The notes under the pieces: model-generated | The model's database searches: none | Seen by the model: only the letters and a program-made list of their open reading frames with translations | Told to the model about the DNA's origin: nothing | Part shown: in pieces, positions 60,935 through 64,000 of the stretch | Layout: each line of letters begins with the position of its first letter | How positions within the stretch are numbered: position 1 is the first letter of the stretch | DNA from: Pseudoneobacillus sp042683745 | Lineage (GTDB): Bacteria > Bacillota > Bacilli > Bacillales > Cytobacillaceae | Direction: 5' to 3' | NCBI RefSeq assembly: GCF_042683745.1 | Contig: NZ_JBHUJX010000008.1 | Coordinates: 62,001-126,000 of the forward strand | Length of the DNA: 64,000 nt | Translations under genes and position numbers: made by a program

Positions 60935-61023
60935 AGAATAATATAGAAAAAAGATGAAATCGTTGACTGTTAGGTTCGTTTTCATATACATTTATATTAT
61001 CTATATTAAAAAGAGGTGAGACC

Positions 61024-61143
61024 ATTGGGAAGTACTATCGAATTGGTGAGTTAGCGAAAATGATGGAGATTTCAATAAGAACCGTCGATTATTATCCCCA
61101 ATCAGGTGTTTTGGATACTCATCGAACGGATTCAAAGCTATAA
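61024..61143 (+). pseudogene. Truncated MerR-family regulator remnant
   Basis: A 39-residue frame reads GKYYRIGELAKMMEISIRTV, then DYYPQSGVLDTHRTDSKL and stops. This is the first winged-helix part of a MerR regulator, with nothing of the effector domain left. GAGGTGAGACC stands upstream, but the in-frame start position holds ATT instead of ATG. In B. subtilis a MerR gene (yhdQ/cueR) neighbours yhdP, the counterpart of the next gene. The rest of the gap to 61359 shows no gene. Confidence 0.7.
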
Positions 61144-61359
61144 AACTTCCTTTTTGCTTATTCAAGCTATACGCAATGAATTTATAAATCTAAAAAGCTG
61201 TCAGTTTTGTTGCAATTAAATTTGTAGAAAATTGTCATGATTTTAGTACAAGGCAAGAGTAAACAGGAAGAATAAAAAATGAACTTTCATAATAAATACT
61301 ATAAAACATAACACTAGGAGGTGTATTCCTTCACTGTATTCATACAGGAAGGAGATTAT

Positions 61360-62670
61360 TTGGACATATTTAATTTGATCATGGTGGCAATTTTAATTGC
61401 TTTAACAGGTTTTTTTGTGGCAACAGAATTTGCGATTGTAAAAATAAGAAGTACCCGAATCGATCAATTGGTTGCAGAGGGGAATAAAAATGCAATTGCT
61501 GCCAAAACCTTGATCTCAAATTTAGACGAGTATTTATCTGCTTGTCAACTAGGTATTACGATAACTGCTTTAGGATTAGGTTGGTTAGGTGAAGAAACCA
61601 TTGCGCATATTTTACATCCAGTTTTTGAAAAATTGAATTTTTCCGAATCTGTAGTAACTGTGACTTCTGTTTCAATCGCCTTTGCTCTTATAACCTTTTT
61701 ACACGTTGTAGTAGGGGAGCTTGCACCGAAAACATTGGCTATACAAAAAGCAGAGCAGGTAACACTTTTATTTGCAAAGCCAGTTATTTTTTTCTATAAA
61801 TTAATGTATCCAATCATCAAAACATTAAATGGTTCTGCACGACTTTTGACAGGCCTTTTTGGATTAAAAAGAGTATCTGAACATGAAATCGCTCATTCTG
61901 AGGAAGAGCTTAGAATGATTTTATCTGAAAGCTATAAGAGTGGGGAAATTAACCAGTCTGAATATAAATACGTAAATAATATCTTTGAATTTAATGATCG
62001 AATTGCAAAAGAAATTATGGTCCCAAGAACAGAAATGGTCGGATTTGAAAAAGACCTTACCATTGGAGAATTTATTTCGACAGCAACAGAAGAAAACTAT
62101 ACTCGTTATCCCATATACGAGGGTGACAAAGACCATATTGTCGGCATGATCAATATGAAAGAAGTATTAACAGACTTTGTTAAAAAGAGAAATATGGATG
62201 AGCCTATTATCAAATATTCTCGTCCTGTCATAAAAGTAATGGAATCCATGCCTATCCACGATCTACTATTAAAAATGCAAAAAGAACGTGTCCATATGGC
62301 GATTTTAGTTGATGAATACGGTGGTACAGCTGGGCTTGTGACGGTCGAAGATATTATTGAAGAAATTGTAGGAGACATTCGTGATGAATTTGACCATGAT
62401 GAAGTACCAGATATCAAAAAAGTGAATGAAAATAAAACGATTATTGACGGAAAAGTTTTAATTGAGGAAGTCAATGATTTGTTTGGTCTAGATATTGATG
62501 ATACAGATGTAGATACGATAAGTGGTTGGATTCTAACAGAGAAAATGGAAGCAAAAGAAGGCGACAAAATTGCATTAGGTGATTATGAATTTAAGATCCT
62601 TGAAATGGAAGGATATCATATCAAATCACTAGAAATAGTAAAAATGCTCGGACAAAAATCGTTAGCTTAA
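61360..62670 (+). CDS. mpfA: CNNM/CorC-family transporter, MpfA/YhdP-like
   Basis: A 436-residue membrane protein: a CNNM/DUF21 domain with three to four TMs (about 1-190, including ITFLHVVVGELAPKTLAIQK), two CBS domains (about 205-330, with ARYPIYEGD-like TRYPIYEGDKDHIVGMINMKE in part) and a CorC_HlyC domain ending at about 430. B. subtilis MpfA (YhdP) exports magnesium. The frame opens at 61321, but GGAAGGAG lies before TTG 61360, giving the family N-terminus MDIFNLIMVAI. A decayed MerR gene lies upstream. Confidence 0.9.
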   Translation: MDIFNLIMVAILIALTGFFVATEFAIVKIRSTRIDQLVAEGNKNAIAAKTLISNLDEYLSACQLGITITALGLGWLGEETIAHILHPVFEKLNFSESVVTVTSVSIAFALITFLHVVVGELAPKTLAIQKAEQVTLLFAKPVIFFYKLMYPIIKTLNGSARLLTGLFGLKRVSEHEIAHSEEELRMILSESYKSGEINQSEYKYVNNIFEFNDRIAKEIMVPRTEMVGFEKDLTIGEFISTATEENYTRYPIYEGDKDHIVGMINMKEVLTDFVKKRNMDEPIIKYSRPVIKVMESMPIHDLLLKMQKERVHMAILVDEYGGTAGLVTVEDIIEEIVGDIRDEFDHDEVPDIKKVNENKTIIDGKVLIEEVNDLFGLDIDDTDVDTISGWILTEKMEAKEGDKIALGDYEFKILEMEGYHIKSLEIVKMLGQKSLA

Positions 62671-62680
62671 TAATGAATTA

Positions 62681-62714
62681 AAAAGAAACTCTTGAATTAT
62701 CAAGGGTTTCTTTA
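62681..62714 (+). terminator. Terminator after mpfA
   Basis: AAAGAAACTCTTGA, a four-base loop and TCAAGGGTTTCTTT, with one G-T pair, then ACTTTT. Confidence 0.85.
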
Positions 62715-62777
62715 CTTTTATGCTCTAGTTAAATAACATATAAGATATGTATCTTTTAAAGTAAGGGAAGTTTAAAA

Positions 62778-63182
62778 ATGAAGGGATTACTGAAACCGCT
62801 ACTAATTTTTTTAGGTTCGTTATTTGTGATATTAGGCGTCATTGGTATTGTTGTACCACTTATACCGACAACACCATTTCTTTTATTAGCTGCCTTTTGT
62901 TATGCGCGTTCATCAGAGAGAATGCACCGTTGGCTATTAAACACAAAATGGCTTGGAGCCTATATTAAAAGTTTTCAGTCAGGGGAGGGGATACCTCCTA
63001 AGGTAAAATATACAGCGATACTTGTTTTGTGGATTAGTTCTAGTTATTCCATATTTTTTATTATTCCACTTGTATGGGTAAGAATAGTAATTCTGTTGAT
63101 TGTGATTTATATAACGTATTACATATGGTCGATTCCTAATAAGGAAAAAACAAATGTTAAATTTAATAAAGGAAGGAGTTGA
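62778..63182 (+). CDS. YbaN/DUF454 family inner-membrane protein
   Basis: A 134-residue protein with three to four TMs. The family motifs are LGVIGIVVPLIPTTPFLLLA and AFCYARSSERMHRWLLNTKW followed by IPPKVKYTAI. The function is unknown. The ATG at 62778 follows AAGGGAAG. It converges on the EcsC-family gene seven bases away. Confidence 0.9.
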   Translation: MKGLLKPLLIFLGSLFVILGVIGIVVPLIPTTPFLLLAAFCYARSSERMHRWLLNTKWLGAYIKSFQSGEGIPPKVKYTAILVLWISSSYSIFFIIPLVWVRIVILLIVIYITYYIWSIPNKEKTNVKFNKGRS

Positions 63183-63189
63183 TCCTTCC

Positions 63190-64000
63190 TTATCGTTCTT
63201 CTAAATTATTTTCCAATGATATTCTATCTATATTAATCCTCTCAAGAATTCTTCTTTTTCGATATAGCATATCTCCTACTTCAGCAATATCCTTTATCAT
63301 TGAACGATTTGTAAAAGCTCCGAAAAGTAGTCCGGCAACGGGGACCATTTGAAATAATTTTTTCCAACCGAATTGATCACGATAGGTATAAATTACCTCA
63401 CGCCAGCCTTGTAACTGTAAAATCGCTTCACTACGCTGACTCTCTCTTTTATAGTATGAGGAAAGTTCCTTTAGAATCGCTTCTTTCCCGACAATATCGG
63501 AGGAAGTAAATTGTAAGCATTTAATAATAAACACTCTTTCATTTTTATCATTTGGATCAAAACCATATATAATGGCTATTTCCTGGAGTGTTTTTAATGA
63601 TAATCCTAGAAGGGCGGGAATATCGATGGCTAGTGTAAACAAACCACCAAAACCGGTTGATGCTCCTTGAATCGCTGCTACTTTTACTCGTTTATCTGAT
63701 ATTTGTTGAGAGATTTGTTTCATTTTTGCTAAAGGAATGGTGGACACATCTTGTATCGATTCGATAGGAACATCAGCATTCTTTTGAATTGTCTTTAATA
63801 ATTGTTTTTCTTGAATAAGGTATTTTCCACCGGTTTGAAGGTAGCTACCCATTTCTTCAAGGAGTAGACCAATTTTTTCATGGATAATTTTCGGTGTGAT
63901 CTTATCTAATATTTTAAATGGCAAACGAGTGATTCGTTCCCAAAACCAAAGTCCACTTTGTTCTTTTTCCCATTTTTCAATGACCTGAAGTTCATCTATA
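63190..64000 (-). CDS. EcsC family protein, partial (5' end beyond right edge)
   Basis: The frame is open to the right edge of the window; the visible part is about 270 residues and includes IEKWEKEQSGLWFWERITRL upstream of an internal TTG at 63924. The pattern VAAIQGASTGFGGLFTLAIDIPALLGLSLK and, later, FQMVPVAGLLFGAFTNRSMI (quoted in part) is that of the EcsC family, which is associated in Bacillus with the EcsAB ABC transporter and also occurs alone. The fold contains amphipathic hydrophobic hairpins. The biochemical role is unknown. Confidence 0.85.
   Translation of the reverse strand, partial: IDELQVIEKWEKEQSGLWFWERITRLPFKILDKITPKIIHEKIGLLLEEMGSYLQTGGKYLIQEKQLLKTIQKNADVPIESIQDVSTIPLAKMKQISQQISDKRVKVAAIQGASTGFGGLFTLAIDIPALLGLSLKTLQEIAIIYGFDPNDKNERVFIIKCLQFTSSDIVGKEAILKELSSYYKRESQRSEAILQLQGWREVIYTYRDQFGWKKLFQMVPVAGLLFGAFTNRSMIKDIAEVGDMLYRKRRILERINIDRISLENNLEER

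Noticed and set aside
62106..62567. A 153-codon open frame on the minus strand
   Set aside because: Antisense to the CBS/CorC part of mpfA; Ser/Ile-rich mirror frame.

Overview
The window comes from a low-GC Gram-positive, spore-forming member of the Bacillaceae. Supporting this are spoVR, YpzG, YwbE, YhdB and DUF3231 genes, strong GGAGG-type ribosome binding sites, an L-box lysine riboswitch, PurR boxes, and gene order matching the B. subtilis yhc/yhd region (tcyP, RluA-type synthase, yhcU, bdb pair, yhcX, pgcA, yhcYZ, azr, yhdB, yhdC, spoVR, mpfA). The species cannot be named from sequence alone.

Layout. 1-1.5 kb: end of the riboflavin operon (ribBA, ribH) and a lipoprotein. 1.5-10.5 kb: small genes, an acetyltransferase, a lysine-riboswitch-controlled permease, dps, an MMPL exporter, the deoR-deoC-cdd deoxyribonucleoside salvage group and a MobA-like nucleotidyltransferase. 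10.5-16.5 kb: ywbE and an lnrJKLMN-type two-component system plus ABC exporter. 16.5-28.2 kb: two copies of a Bacillaceae interspersed repeat bracketing ypzG and a six-gene envelope-polysaccharide-like operon. That operon holds an HPt-REC-GGDEF-REC protein, a membrane-anchored HEAT-repeat protein, a processive family 2 glycosyltransferase, a 1074-residue glycosidase-like protein, a single-domain response regulator and a large hybrid kinase. Its first gene has a leader with nested inverted repeats.

28.4-37.6 kb: tcyP, whose terminator hairpin appears to have been split by a 7.85-kb mobile island. The island carries three recombination genes resembling the Gamma-Mobile-Trio GmtY/GmtZ/GmtX, a DUF3231 gene, a broken membrane-protein gene, imperfect terminal inverted repeats, and a 314-bp duplication of its left end. 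37.6-53.6 kb: SwrC-type RND exporter, PurR-regulated NCS2 permease, pseudouridine synthase, DsbB-like/thioredoxin-like pair, YhcX amidase, PgcA, a short-chain dehydrogenase, the YhcYZ two-component system, Azr, an MFS transporter and YhdB. 53.7-64 kb: M14 carboxypeptidase, YhdC, SpoVR, an acetyltransferase, a phosphotransferase, a PQQ-type propeller, a FixH/YtkA-like lipoprotein, a decayed MerR regulator next to MpfA, a DUF454 protein and a partial EcsC-family gene.

The two regions most worth attention are the trio island (the trio is best known from gammaproteobacteria) and the c-di-GMP-linked polysaccharide operon with its leader RNA.
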